Shown piece by piece: positions 1 to 8,933 of a DNA stretch of 18,403 nt. The DNA is taken from contig JAIWNF010000169.1 in the NCBI GenBank assembly GCA_025093555.1, positions 1 through 18,403 of the forward strand, in the 5' to 3' direction. This DNA comes from Circinella umbellata. Lineage: Eukaryota; Mucoromycota; Mucoromycetes; Mucorales; Lichtheimiaceae. Within the stretch, counting starts at the first letter, position 1. Each line of letters opens with the position of its first letter. Below the pieces are notes generated by a model that saw only the letters and a program-made list of their open reading frames with translations, was not told where the DNA came from and ran no database searches. The translations under genes were made by a program, and so were the position numbers.

Positions 1-83
1 ACTATAAAATACATAAGCATCTGTTGTAGCTGAATAAATATATCTACTTATAAATTTAATATAAAACATCCACACCGGCTGCA

Positions 84-389
84 ATGCAAGATAATGATCC
101 CAAGCATACAGCTAAAATTGTACAAGAATGGTTACAAAACAAGATTTTAAGGTCATGGAATGGCCTCCCCAGTCACCTGATTTGAATCCAATTGAAATAT
201 GTGGGCATTATTAAAAAGAAGACTTATAATAACTATAATAAGCCAGCTGCAAATTTAGATGAGTTATTTGAGCGTTCATCCAAAATTTGGTATGATATTA
301 CAGCTGAAGAGTGCCAAAAATACATATATACAATGCCACGACGAGTAGAACAAGTTATTCAGCAAAAAGGATTATGGACAGACTACTAA
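84..389 (+). pseudogene. Tc1/mariner-type transposase, C-terminal remnant
   Basis: This is the catalytic C-terminal half of a Tc1/mariner cut-and-paste transposase; the N-terminal half lies off the window or is lost. Reading from 84, the motif QDNDPKHTA holds the second catalytic Asp, and PQSPDLNPIE follows in another frame with the third acidic position (a DDD/DDE-type triad). The tail KKTYNNYNKPAANLDELFE to QQKGLWTDY is typical of the family's end and stops at 387-389. The three blocks lie in different frames. Two single-base losses in A-rich runs, near 143 and near 202, explain this, so it is not functional as read. Inverted-repeat sequence follows at 430-637, as expected near an element's 3' end. 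Family assignment is confident; subfamily is not. Confidence 0.85.
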
Positions 390-429
390 AATAAAAATTA
401 TTTATCATTATTTCTAATATTTAAAAGGT

Positions 430-637
430 GCTCACAAAAAGTGTTCGTCAGTATATTATCTTTGGTAGCTGTTTTTTAAAAAATATTATTATTTAATCTC
501 CGCTTCCAATTAAAATTCAGATTCATATTTAATTTGTGATTCTTTTGGTATATATTATGTCTCTTTGGTGTTAGTAGTTACTGAGATAGAGAAGTAAGAA
601 GAGAAAAAGTGATAGAGTGACGAACACTTTTGTGAGC
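430..637. repeat. Inverted repeat of the Tc1-like element end (or nested MITE)
   Basis: The arm at 430-450 (gctcacaaaa then agtgttcgtca) is repeated inverted at 618-637, with one base missing in the A-run. The arms enclose about 165 bp of non-coding AT-rich sequence. The right arm faces the way expected for the 3' terminal inverted repeat of the transposase remnant to its left. The left arm points inward. Either the element has a compound terminal repeat, or a small MITE sharing the same ends sits here. Beyond 640 the minus strand reads into LINE-like sequence, so the insertion appears to have landed in the 740-1710 LINE fragment. A flanking TA duplication is not clear. Confidence 0.6.
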
Positions 638-739
638 CAGTGGAGATATGGTTACCTGTAGTACCAAAAGTAATAGTTGGTGATTCCAAGGGAGAGAAAG
701 TTGGAATCATTGGTATAACGCAGCAGTAAGTCCTTTGGC

Positions 740-1710
740 TTATTTTTGTTGGGCATTATTCAAAGAAGGATTAGTATTAAGTGATCCCTCTTGGTCAATT
801 TCTATGTTGGGAGATGGTAGTGCTGAAGAAAAATCGTCATCACTGTCTTGATCAGCATTACCAAATAAACTGCTTGAACTGAAGACCAACACCAAGTGAA
901 CCTTCATTTAATTCAGGTGGCACCGCACCGAACCTGTTGTGGAACCTATATGTTGTTACTGAGCTACCTCAACTACTTCTTATTGGGGGCAGTTGATAGA
1001 TAGATGACCATAATCTCCATAAAGAGAGCAAGCTTGAACATTATGAGACTTGGCTTTAGGATAGACTTCTTCTTCGTGTGTATCTTCATGGCATATATGA
1101 CAATATGGAGGAGAGCCTTTCCAAAAAGCTCTGACTTTTATGATTAAGACTAGGGTAAAGCAAAGTATGTGTTGACAATGGTTCATCAGAGTATGTAACA
1201 TTGAGGGAGATATATCCTTGGCCCATAAAAAAATTATGAGGAGTAGACAGGAAAAGACTAATGTCTAAGATGCATCCATAGGGTTGAAGTATATATGTTG
1301 AATAGCTTGAATCAAATCATTTATTGGAACGTGAGGGAGGTCATATAAGTTGATGATAATCAAAACCAGAGCCTTTATGTAATGCAGGAGTACCAAGGAT
1401 AGTTTTGACCTTTGATGATAAACCAGTAGTAGACAAGGTTGGACGTTGACCAGTATCGCGTGGTGTGATTTCAATGCCTACTTGTTTATCTTTGAAACGA
1501 AGTTGAACACCAAGAAGATGAGCTGAATGAAATTGTTTGATGGCATTGAAAATAGTAGAATGATTCGTCATAATTGATGTTGTTTCAAAAAAAACAGACT
1601 GAGACGATTAATTGAGTGAGAATAATCTGTAGTTTGTATGTGTTTTCCAATATCAAGAGGTGCAATATCTCCAGATGATGAATAAATAGAGCGATAGATG
1701 CTTCTGGTTA
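740..1710 (-). pseudogene. LINE ORF1 (gag-like, RRM-like plus zinc knuckle) fragment
   Basis: Read on the minus strand, this is a nucleic-acid-binding ORF1 protein of a LINE-type retrotransposon in several frames. From the 5' side: a block with DIAPLDIGKHIQTTDYSHS (about 1600-1690); a block from MTNHSTIFNAIKQFHSAHLL (1571 down to about 1341); INLYDLPHVPINDLIQAIQH after a frameshift; GQGYISLNVTYSDEPLSTH; then a double CCHC zinc-knuckle region ending at 980 (CHICHEDTH, then GDYGHLSINCPQ). An Asp/Ser-rich tail ends at a TAA at 740-742. Two expected knuckle cysteines read Tyr (codons at 1061-1063 and 1019-1021). It lies downstream of the larger LINE on the same strand, so it is probably a separate copy, though it could be a displaced 5' part of that LINE. 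Confidence 0.65.
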
Positions 1711-1714
1711 TTTA

Positions 1715-1882
1715 ATGCATTGTTTTGGGGCGATTATTATTGTTAAACTTGTTCGCGTATTGAGAATTGTTTTTATTGTGTGTGCATTGATGTTTTTTTT
1801 AAATCATATGCAAAAAAGGAATGAACTGATAGTAATAAATGAGAAAAGAAGCTACAGTATAAAAAAAAGTATAATTAGTATT
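1715..1882. other. AT-rich spacer, no feature recognised
   Basis: A short AT-rich stretch lies between the LINE ORF1 fragment and the solo LTR. The only open frame (plus strand, from 1715 into the LTR) has no recognisable motif and crosses the LTR boundary, so it is not called as a gene. Confidence 0.5.
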
Positions 1883-2235
1883 TGTTATATCAATCAAATA
1901 TAATAAAATAAAAGAGACGTTAAAAAAGTCAACGAGACCCAAAAGAACAATAATTGAACTGAAGTTTATTAAAATAAAATATTATCTCTATTTATATGAA
2001 TCTTATTATCAGTAGGATATATTGATATGTGTATACGTAAGATTTATATTTGTCATGGTCGCGTGAATTATGAATATAAGATTAGACTTTGAGCGGTTGA
2101 CGATATGATATATCTACGCAGCTGTAACCTTATATCATTATAGAAGACAGACTTCTGTGTTCTTATAAATCATGGTCCAAATAGGGAAATACACGAAATG
2201 TCAGCAAAGCATAATTAAAGATACGTCATACTTTG
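1883..2235 (-). repeat. Truncated solo LTR of the Ty3/gypsy family, inverted
   Basis: The plus strand starting TGTTATATCAATCAAATAT is the reverse complement of the 3' end of the two LTRs at 6794-7213 and 12255-12675. Similarity continues with a few mismatches to about 2235 (revcomp of the aaagtat...cgtatctttaatt segment). The first ~55-60 bp of the LTR are missing because similarity stops where the A-rich 3' tail of the LINE begins. It shares the aaacttcagttc variant with the 3' LTR rather than the aaactagagttc variant of the 5' LTR. It carries one extra T in the run before aacgtctc. Confidence 0.88.
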
Positions 2236-2395
2236 TTTATTTTTATTTTTTTTGTAGAAGAAATTTATTGTCCCAAAATTAGGATGTGTGAAAGAAATTC
2301 TATATATTAACCAATTACTAAAGAGAGAAAAAAACTAAGTTATTAAAGAAATAATGTAGGAATATGATTAATTAAACATGCTGGCTGAATGCGTG
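2236..2395 (-). other. LINE 3' UTR with A-rich tail
   Basis: On the minus strand, about 140 bp of non-coding sequence follow the ORF2 stop at 2396-2398. They contain AATAAA (2264-2269) and end in an irregular A-rich tail of A-runs broken by T (2254-2236). The tail abuts LTR sequence, as expected if the LINE's 3' end landed in, or was joined to, a pre-existing LTR. Confidence 0.6.
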
Positions 2396-5300
2396 TTATT
2401 GTTCCAAATGGATTTTACGAAGGTGAAGAATTGTTTTGGCCATGACACCGGTTGACCAGAAGGTTGTTTGGTGAAAGACAAATTGCCAATGAGCGGACCA
2501 AATTTGTAATAGAGTGGTGGCAATAATGTCAAAAAACGTAAGGTTGAATTCAGGACGTACTGATAAATCAGGCAGTGAAAAAGAGATGATGTGATCAATG
2601 GTGAGCTCATGAGGAGAGACCAAATAGCGAGATGCAATGTTTTTCCAGACTGATTGTTTGATAGAACATTCCCACACAAAGTGTTGAGGTGTATCAGTTG
2701 ATTCACAGAAAACACAGGTAGGTGTGGTAAATACGTGTGGTATCAGTTGATGGAGGCATTGTTTACAAGATAGTTCTTGATGCAATATGCGCCACCAGAT
2801 TGTGTGTGCCCTATGTGGAAAAGAACTATTCCAAAAGGTTTTCCACTTTGCTTTAGAAGCACGGGATACCAATCAGGCAACTGATTGAAGTGTGGTAAGA
2901 ATTGTGCGCGATATAGTTTGGTAGTAATATTGATAATTGGAATATTATTAAGAAATTGTGCGGATATAAATAAGGTTATGGGTTGCTGGATAGGAAGCGT
3001 AGTAGATGATGAGTCAATTAGGCAAGAAAATTCGTGTGTCAAAACATATTTGCCAGCATCCAAAAGGTCAAAAAAATCTTTTACTCGATGCTGGTGTCGT
3101 CTGCATTGTTGAGGGTTACATCGATGTAGCTGTTGTGTTGGTACGTTGTACTGAAAGGCATCTTTTACTAATATTTCGTGCCACAATTGTTGATGGTGTA
3201 AGAACTCTTGATGCGATATATCGTGACCTTTGACAACAATAAAAGAAAGGGGAAGTCACGAACAGTTAAACTAGTTATGTTGGTCCAATCTACTTTGAGG
3301 TGAAGTGTATCAATACATCGAAAGAAAGATTTGAAAGAACCAAAACTAGATAAAGGACGAAGCTGGCGTTGCGGAAAAACAAGTGGATATAGAAATGATG
3401 AAGATTGAGAAAAAAGTTGCAAGCAGAATTTAATAATAGGTGTAAGAAAGGATGCATCCGCATCAGTTGTTGGGTCCAAAAGTGGCGTTATCCATCGTAG
3501 CTGTAAAGCTGAATGGTGAGCAATAGGATCAAGAATACCAAGGCCCCCTTCTTTTCGCGGTCGTGAACATGTTGCAAAGCTAACTGGTGGAAAAGCTTGT
3601 TGAGTGACATATTGGTATATAATGGATTGTAGTTGTTGTAAATATGACTTAGTAATAGGTAATATCTGTATACAGTGCCATATTTTGCTTAGTAATAGAG
3701 AGTTTGAAACGAGACCACGACCTTGGATGGATAGTGACCGGGATGATAGCATTTGAGCATAAGAAACAGTTTTATCCAAAAGAGCATCTAGAAAGTATTT
3801 TAATTGAGATTTAGAACTTGAAAGTGGAAAACCAAGATATATAACTGGATGGGGAGAAGAGGAATCATGTCATCCCCCAATACCAGCCCTAGTTAGGGCG
3901 GCAATCCAAGATAATTGTCTCTTACCTGAAAGAGACATTGCCATTGTTTTTTCTCTATTAATCTTGCCATTCGATGCATTATTATAAAGCTGTATAAGAT
4001 CGAGTAAAGCTAGTAGTTCAGAAGGACGAGATAAAAAGACTGATGTATCATCAGCATAAGCAAGATATTTAAGTGGTGGTGGTGTACTGTCAGGAATGTT
4101 GGGTATATTACGGCGAGGACTGGCAAAAGTGAACCCCTTGATCATTGGATGAGAGTTAATTGCTCGCAGAAACGGTTCTAGAACGAGATTAAAAAGAAGA
4201 GGTGACAGCGGATCTTCTTGGCGTAAACCTCTCCCTTGATGACATGGAGTTGACAAATACCCATTCACATTGATACAAAGCGAAGTATTAAAAAATAAAG
4301 AGGAAAGATTATTAGCCAGTGTATCTGGAAAGCCAAATAGAGTAAAAATAGAACGTAGATATTGGGGATGAACCCTATCATACGCTTTTTCCATATTGAT
4401 AGCTAAGGCGATTCCAGGGATGTTGTAATGGTGAGCGATATCTATAATAAGACGAGTGGCCAGACCATTATCAGCTATAAAACGTTGAGGTAAAAATCCG
4501 GTTTGTTGATTCTGTATTATTTGTTGACAAGGGCCAATGAGGCGAGTGGTTAATAATCATGTGAAGATTTTTCCATCCGTACATGAGAGTGAAATAGGTC
4601 GCCAGTTTTTTAGAAGTATAAGATCTCCTTTCTTTGGAAGAAGAGTAACAACAGATCTTTGCCAGGTAGGAGGAAAACGACTATATTTGGAGGCTTCATT
4701 AAGTACTTGAAGAAAAAGAGAGCGACAGCCAGGATGGCGAAGAATGACTTTGAGAATTGTATAAGGAATACCATCAATACCTGGGCTACTGTGGAAAGGT
4801 ACTTTTTTTAAACATGCAGTAAGATCATCATCATTCCAGTCACTAGTCAGATATACACAGTCATTGGCGGATAATTTTGCAGAAGATGGGGTAGAGCGAA
4901 ATAGTTCATTAATATGGTGGTCTTGTACAGGAGTGGCAGTATAAAGCTGATGATAGTACTAATGAGCACAATCCAAAAGATCATTATTATTATGTACTAA
5001 GAGACCTTCCTGGGTCTGTAAAGCTGTTATGTTCTGACGTTGATGTCGTTCCCAAAGACAGCGATAAAAATATTTATTTGAGCGTTCACCCAATTCACGC
5101 CATCTATGACCTGATCGAAGGGCAAGGATGTTTCCTTCCTGATCAGTGACCTGGTCAATCTCTTTTTCCATACTGGCAAGCTCATGCTGTAGTGTGTTAC
5201 GAATAGATCCAGTATGTTCGGAATTGGTGATAATTGGTGTATTACAAGTAATATAAGAATGTTGGAGTTGTTGTAACTGACGGTGTGATCGACGTAGTTG

Positions 5301-6222
5301 TTGTAGGTGGCGTTTTGTTTGAGCATGTTGTTTTCATGAAAAATCTTTAGCAAACATTTTGACTTGACTTTTGAGGTGGTCCATTGGAGGCAAGCATAAG
5401 TGGAAGGTAAGTGCTTCATGCCTTCATTAAGAAAATGATAAAGTTTATCACGAATATTGTTATTATCTGCCAGATAAGGATTAATTTTCCATATGCCTAG
5501 GCCAAATTGCTGATCAAAAAGATGTAATTTGATAGAGACAGCATGATGGTCAGTTCGATTGGAGACAAAAGATATTTGGGGGGATTTAGCGCGAGCAATT
5601 AAATCACCAGAAAGTAAAATGAAGTCAATATTAGAGGTGCCTTGATGACCAAAAAAGGTTGGAGCATGCATGATATGGGGCTCCTGTGCAAAAGGGTCGA
5701 ACCAGGATTCATGTAGCCACTGTGTCCAATGGCGGTTGATAAGAGAATGACGATGAGTAGAATGGAGATTATAATTAAAGTCGCCTAATATAATATTACA
5801 TGAGACGGTTTGATGAAGTGAATTGAAAAGAGAGTATAATTGATTAAAAAAAGGTGGTTGATCAATGCGTTGAGCAGGTGCATATATGACATAAATAGTA
5901 ATAGGGGAGAAAAAATGTTGTCGATGAGTAATGGTGGCTGCAAGAATACGACCATCAATGGATGACCATAATGGTAAAATGAGAAGGTTTTCATTAAAAG
6001 AAACTAATCCACAGTGTTTAGTCCAAGTATTGAAGGCTTCATGGAATGATAAATCAAAAAAATGTTGTGTTTCTTGGAGTGCAATGATATCATATGACCG
6101 AGAACGAATTTGATGAAAATATGGTTTGTGTTTTTGTGTTTTTGTGTTTTTGTTTTTTTAAGGCCTCGAAAATTGAGTGAGGCAAATGTTAAAAGTGGTG
6201 GTTGATTGTTTTCGTTCATCAT
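2396..6222 (-). pseudogene. LINE ORF2: endonuclease, reverse transcriptase, zinc-binding domain
   Basis: This would encode about 1,275 residues from the Met at 6222. The AP-like endonuclease has LTFASLNFRGL, then ALQETQ, LGDFNYN, SNIDFIL and a terminal SNRTDHHAV motif (about 6210-5540). The reverse transcriptase (about 4900-3870) has GIDGIPY, KNWRPISL, EKAYDRV, GLRQEDPLSPLLFN and YADDTSV (YADD at 4047-4058). The post-RT region includes KEGGLGILDP. The C-terminal zf-RVT-type domain (2872-2396) has CVFCESTDTPQHFVWEC. It is inactive as read. The motif A catalytic Asp reads Asn (4395-4397), and the RQGDP glycine reads Glu (4215-4217). In-frame stops lie at 4557-4559 and 4959-4961. Frameshifts lie near 6150 (an acaaaaac-type run), 5340, 3870, 3170 and 2870. 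Confidence 0.88.
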
Positions 6223-6241
6223 TATAAATGTTGGAGATTAA

Positions 6242-6793
6242 TTATTGGCACGAGTCGTCATTCCCTGTTGACAAAGAAATAATCTCTTTGTTGGGAGTTT
6301 GTTGACTATTGTTGTTCAGAGGATGTTGTTCGACTGGACGAGAAGATCCCAAGTTGACCTGTTTTTGTTTATCCTGGCGTTTCTTACTAACTTTTTGTTC
6401 TTTAGGCTTAGTACTGCCAGTACGATGTGGGCGTCGGGTTATCAGGCTTGGTCGTACTGAAGAAGATTTAGGTGTTGAAGCGAGATCCATTATAGTGTCA
6501 TCTTCACTATCAGTCTGTGCATCAATCTCATCATTATTTTCTATGTCAGTCGAATCACTATCAAGTGCACTATGACTATCGTCGGTCTTTTTTTTTGTTT
6601 TTGGTGGTTGTTGATGACGATGCCCATTTCCTTTCTGTTGTCGTTGTTGTCGATGACGAAGCTCGAATCCTTTTCAATGCTGTTGCTGCTGATGACGATG
6701 CTCTTTTCCTTTTTATTGCCGTTACTGTTGATGACGTTGCTCGGTTCATTTTTATTGTCATTTCCATGAGTACCGCTACTGTTATTATCTGTG
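6242..6793 (-). pseudogene. LINE ORF1, C-terminal part, truncated by the gypsy LTR
   Basis: This is the low-complexity C-terminal tail of the LINE's first ORF. The last stretch reads acidic then basic: SDSTDIENNDEIDAQTDSED, then TIMDLASTPKSSS and VSKKRQDKQKQ, ending at the stop at 6242-6244. Upstream it passes through four copies of a 39-bp tandem repeat and is cut at 6793 by the gypsy 5' LTR, so the RNA-binding and zinc-knuckle parts are missing. The in-frame reading through the repeat contains stops, so the true frame there is uncertain. The call rests on its position directly before ORF2 and the tail composition, not on a conserved domain. Confidence 0.6.
6587..6742 (-). repeat. 39-bp tandem repeat, four copies, inside LINE ORF1
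   Basis: On the minus strand, four consecutive 39-bp units begin at 6742, 6703, 6664 and 6625. Each starts GAGC/GGGC, followed by a variant of TTCGTCATCAACAACAAC and an A-rich end. The period is 13 codons, so copy-number change would keep the frame. Because the unit lacks stops in most frames, it creates several overlapping spurious open frames on both strands (about 6517-6849). Confidence 0.85.
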
Positions 6794-7213
6794 TGTTGTA
6801 TCCAACACATATTATCATAAAGATAATTATTTGTCATTCTAATTATTAAAGTATAGCGTATCTTTAATTATGCTTTGCTGACATTTCGTGTATTTCCCTA
6901 TTTGGACCGTGATTTATAAGAACACAGAAGTCCGTCTTCTATAATGATATAAGGTTACAGCTGCGTAGATATATCATATCGTCAACTGCTCAAAGTCTAA
7001 TCTTAATATCATTAATCTTATATTCATAATTCACACGGCCATGACAAATATAAATCTTACGTATACACATATCAATATATCCCACTGATAATAAGATTCA
7101 TATAAATAGAGATAATATTTTATTTTAATAAACTAGAGTTCAATTATTGTTCTTTTGGGTCTCGTTGACTTTTTAACGGCTCTTTTATTTTATTATATTT
7201 GATTGATATAACA
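6794..7213 (+). repeat. 5' LTR of the gypsy element
   Basis: The 420-bp repeat matches 12255-12675 with about five substitutions and one indel. It begins with an imperfect palindrome TGTTGTATCCAACA and ends TTGATTGATATAACA. A TATA-like box (tataaata) lies at 7101-7108 and an AATAAA signal at 7127-7132. The promoter and polyadenylation roles are inferred from LTR biology. Confidence 0.95.
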
Positions 7214-7284
7214 TTTTTTTCAACGAATTCCTCGTTTTTTTTTATCTAAATCTCTATTCTCATTTTCATTTATATTTTATATAA

Positions 7285-7307
7285 ACACACACACACACAC
7301 ACACACA
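7285..7307 (+). repeat. (AC)n microsatellite in the gypsy leader
   Basis: About eleven and a half AC units in the untranslated leader between the 5' LTR and the gag start at 7351. Confidence 0.95.
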
Positions 7308-7350
7308 TTTTATTTTTTTCATCCACTTACCTTATTTTAATTGCGTCATT

Positions 7351-8850
7351 ATGTCTAACGACCAAGAAAATCTCCATTCGTCAGCCAATGCTGATCATCA
7401 TCTTGAAGATGATATGATGAGCGAGTCTGGTTCTCTGTCGTCATCTGTTGTCCTCTCGGTTGTCACCTAGATAGCTAAGCTAGTCGCAAGTTAGCTGCTT
7501 AGAAGAAGATATGACCCGCAGTGATTATCTAATGAAGAATCTGGTCAAAATTCAAGGTTCATACGCTATTATTCCACAAGTTTGGATATGATTCTGAACG
7601 TTCAAAAAAAGCTATCAAAAAGGACAAGGTCGCTGCATCTGCCTCGTCAAATAAAACAATGGTCCCTTCTGATTTGCCTCTTTACAATGGACTGGAAATG
7701 TCCACGATACTCCAAAATGGTATTCTCTCTGTTCATGAATGCCTGGACGATTTGAGGATATTCTTGAATCATACGGTCAAAATATTAATGCCAATTGGTG
7801 CCGTCTCCTCCCACGTATGTTGTCTCCAGACCAACGTTCTTGGTTCATTGACCATTTGAAACCGCATGCTGCTTTGGATTGGTCGTTCGCTCGCAAGACG
7901 CTCGTTAACAAATATGGTATCCAAGATGCTGACCGACAAGCACAATTTATGCAAGAGCTTTCTCATTACAGATGGGTCGTGATGACTCGGTGGAGCAGTA
8001 CACCGACGGTTTCACAAGCTTCGTCGCGAGGCAGGCTGTGAAGACAACCGCGTTATGGCTGCCTTGTACATAAATTCGCTGTTACCTGAATTAGGCCAAC
8101 ACGTACTTGGTCAAGCTCACTTGTCTCCGGACAAACGTGCCACCATTGATCATGCCGCCAATCTTGCTCGTCGCTATTATGTAATGTTGTCCATTCAAAA
8201 TATAGCAAACAAGTTGCTGCGAGTTCCGACTCGTCATCGTCAAGTTCTGCTGGTTCTGCTGCTGGTGGTCTGTCGCTTGCTGTTTCCGGCAAGAAAAATA
8301 AAGGAAAAAAGAGAGCCGACGCCAAACACTGCCGCTTACATGGAACAGGCGTCATTCCTCCGAAGAATGTCGCGCGCTGTCTTCATTACAGTTGGTGGTA
8401 ATACTGGTAAGGTTGCAAAGTTTGCTGGTTCGTCGTCTGGTGCTCGTGCTGCTGGTTCGTCTGCTGGTTCGTCTTCTTCCGGGAAGAAAAACTGTTTCAA
8501 GTGTGGCTTCGTTCCTGGAAACAAGGTCATGTTTGTGAGGTCAATCATTTGGCAATCCGCTCTGCCTCTCTCCTCCAATCATCATCATCATCTTCGGCTT
8601 CTGGTTCCGTACCAGTCACGCCACCACCACCATCATCATTGCCTGTACCCGTACAGGATGATAATTCTGTTGCTTCGGTCTGTCCGAATTTGGCTGCACC
8701 TGCTGCTGTTCCTCCTGCAAATGAGGATACATTGATGTCTGAGGTTGAAGAATCTCTGTCAAAGCCTGCTTTAACTGTAAGTCCAATCATTCTCATGATT
8801 TTACAAAACATCTTTTCAAAAATACTAAATCATACTATGTACCAATTACC
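7351..8850 (+). pseudogene. Gypsy gag (capsid plus zinc knuckle), multiply frameshifted
   Basis: The structural polyprotein would begin at the ATG at 7351 (MSNDQENLHSS) but hits TAG at 7468-7470 after 39 codons. Further Gag-like pieces follow in changing frames. HKFGYDSERSKKAIKKDKV runs into VPSDLPLYNG (about 7600-7690). A capsid core has FEDILESYGQNINANWCRLL, WFIDHL and LVNKYGIQDADRQAQFM (7740-7970). MGRDDSVEQYTDGF is followed by RVMAALYINSLLPEL and LSPDKRATIDHAANLARRYY (8040-8180). A zinc knuckle (CFKCG, then WKQGHVC across a frame change) lies at about 8490-8540. The linker after it is Ser/Pro-rich (8560-8770). At least five indels and one stop break the frame. No single open frame covers it, so Gag could not be made as read. 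Confidence 0.85.
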
Positions 8851-8933
8851 TTAGAGGGACATGACATTTTTGCTTTTGTGGACCCCGGTTCAACATTTAC
8901 GCAATTACACCTGGTCTGCGCTCTTCTCTTGGT
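8830..8933 (+). pseudogene. Gypsy protease, N-terminal part with DPG active-site triplet
   Basis: Just upstream of the long pol frame, one reading gives ITLEGHDIFAFVDPGSTF, placing the retropepsin-like active site at 8881-8889. The usual triplet is D-T/S-G; here it reads D-P-G. A one-base frame change near 8900 then leads into the pol frame, whose start (LEFTSCPGKIG, IGHTNKTK, VSIGADLMPHIGI) looks like the rest of the protease fold. An aspartic protease would process Gag-Pol. This copy is broken by the frameshift and probably by the Thr-to-Pro change. Confidence 0.6.

Larger units (their letters stand above)
2236..6793 (-). mobile_element. APE-type non-LTR retrotransposon (LINE, L1/Tad-like), degenerate
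   Basis: This minus-strand LINE runs from a truncated ORF1 at 6793, through ORF2 (6222 to 2396), to a 3' UTR with an AATAAA-like signal (2264-2269) and an A-rich tail (about 2254-2236) that joins directly onto LTR sequence. ORF1's stop (6242-6244) and the ORF2 start at 6222 are separated by only about 19 nt, a compact bicistronic arrangement. The 5' side ends exactly at the TG of the gypsy 5' LTR, so the missing start of ORF1 was removed or displaced there. No RNase H domain is seen between RT and the terminal zinc-binding region. No target-site duplication could be matched at its ends. Confidence 0.88.

Noticed and set aside
2885..3233. Plus-strand small proteins, including Cys-containing frames
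   Set aside because: They are antisense shadows of the LINE ORF2 C-terminal region, which shows clear homology on the minus strand.
6120..6160. Separate microsatellite-encoded peptide in the LINE endonuclease start
   Set aside because: The acaaaaac-type run looks like a slippage expansion that disrupts the endonuclease frame, not a functional insertion.
6517..6849. Plus-strand genes overlapping LINE ORF1 (Phe/Val/Asp-rich frames)
   Set aside because: These arise from the 39-bp repeat being open in several frames; there is no conserved motif and they run into the LTR.
8055..8735. A His-rich metal-binding protein
   Set aside because: The His run comes from a (CAT/CAC) stretch in the wrong frame of the gag linker. 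The frame matches Gag only up to about 8180 and at the knuckle start.
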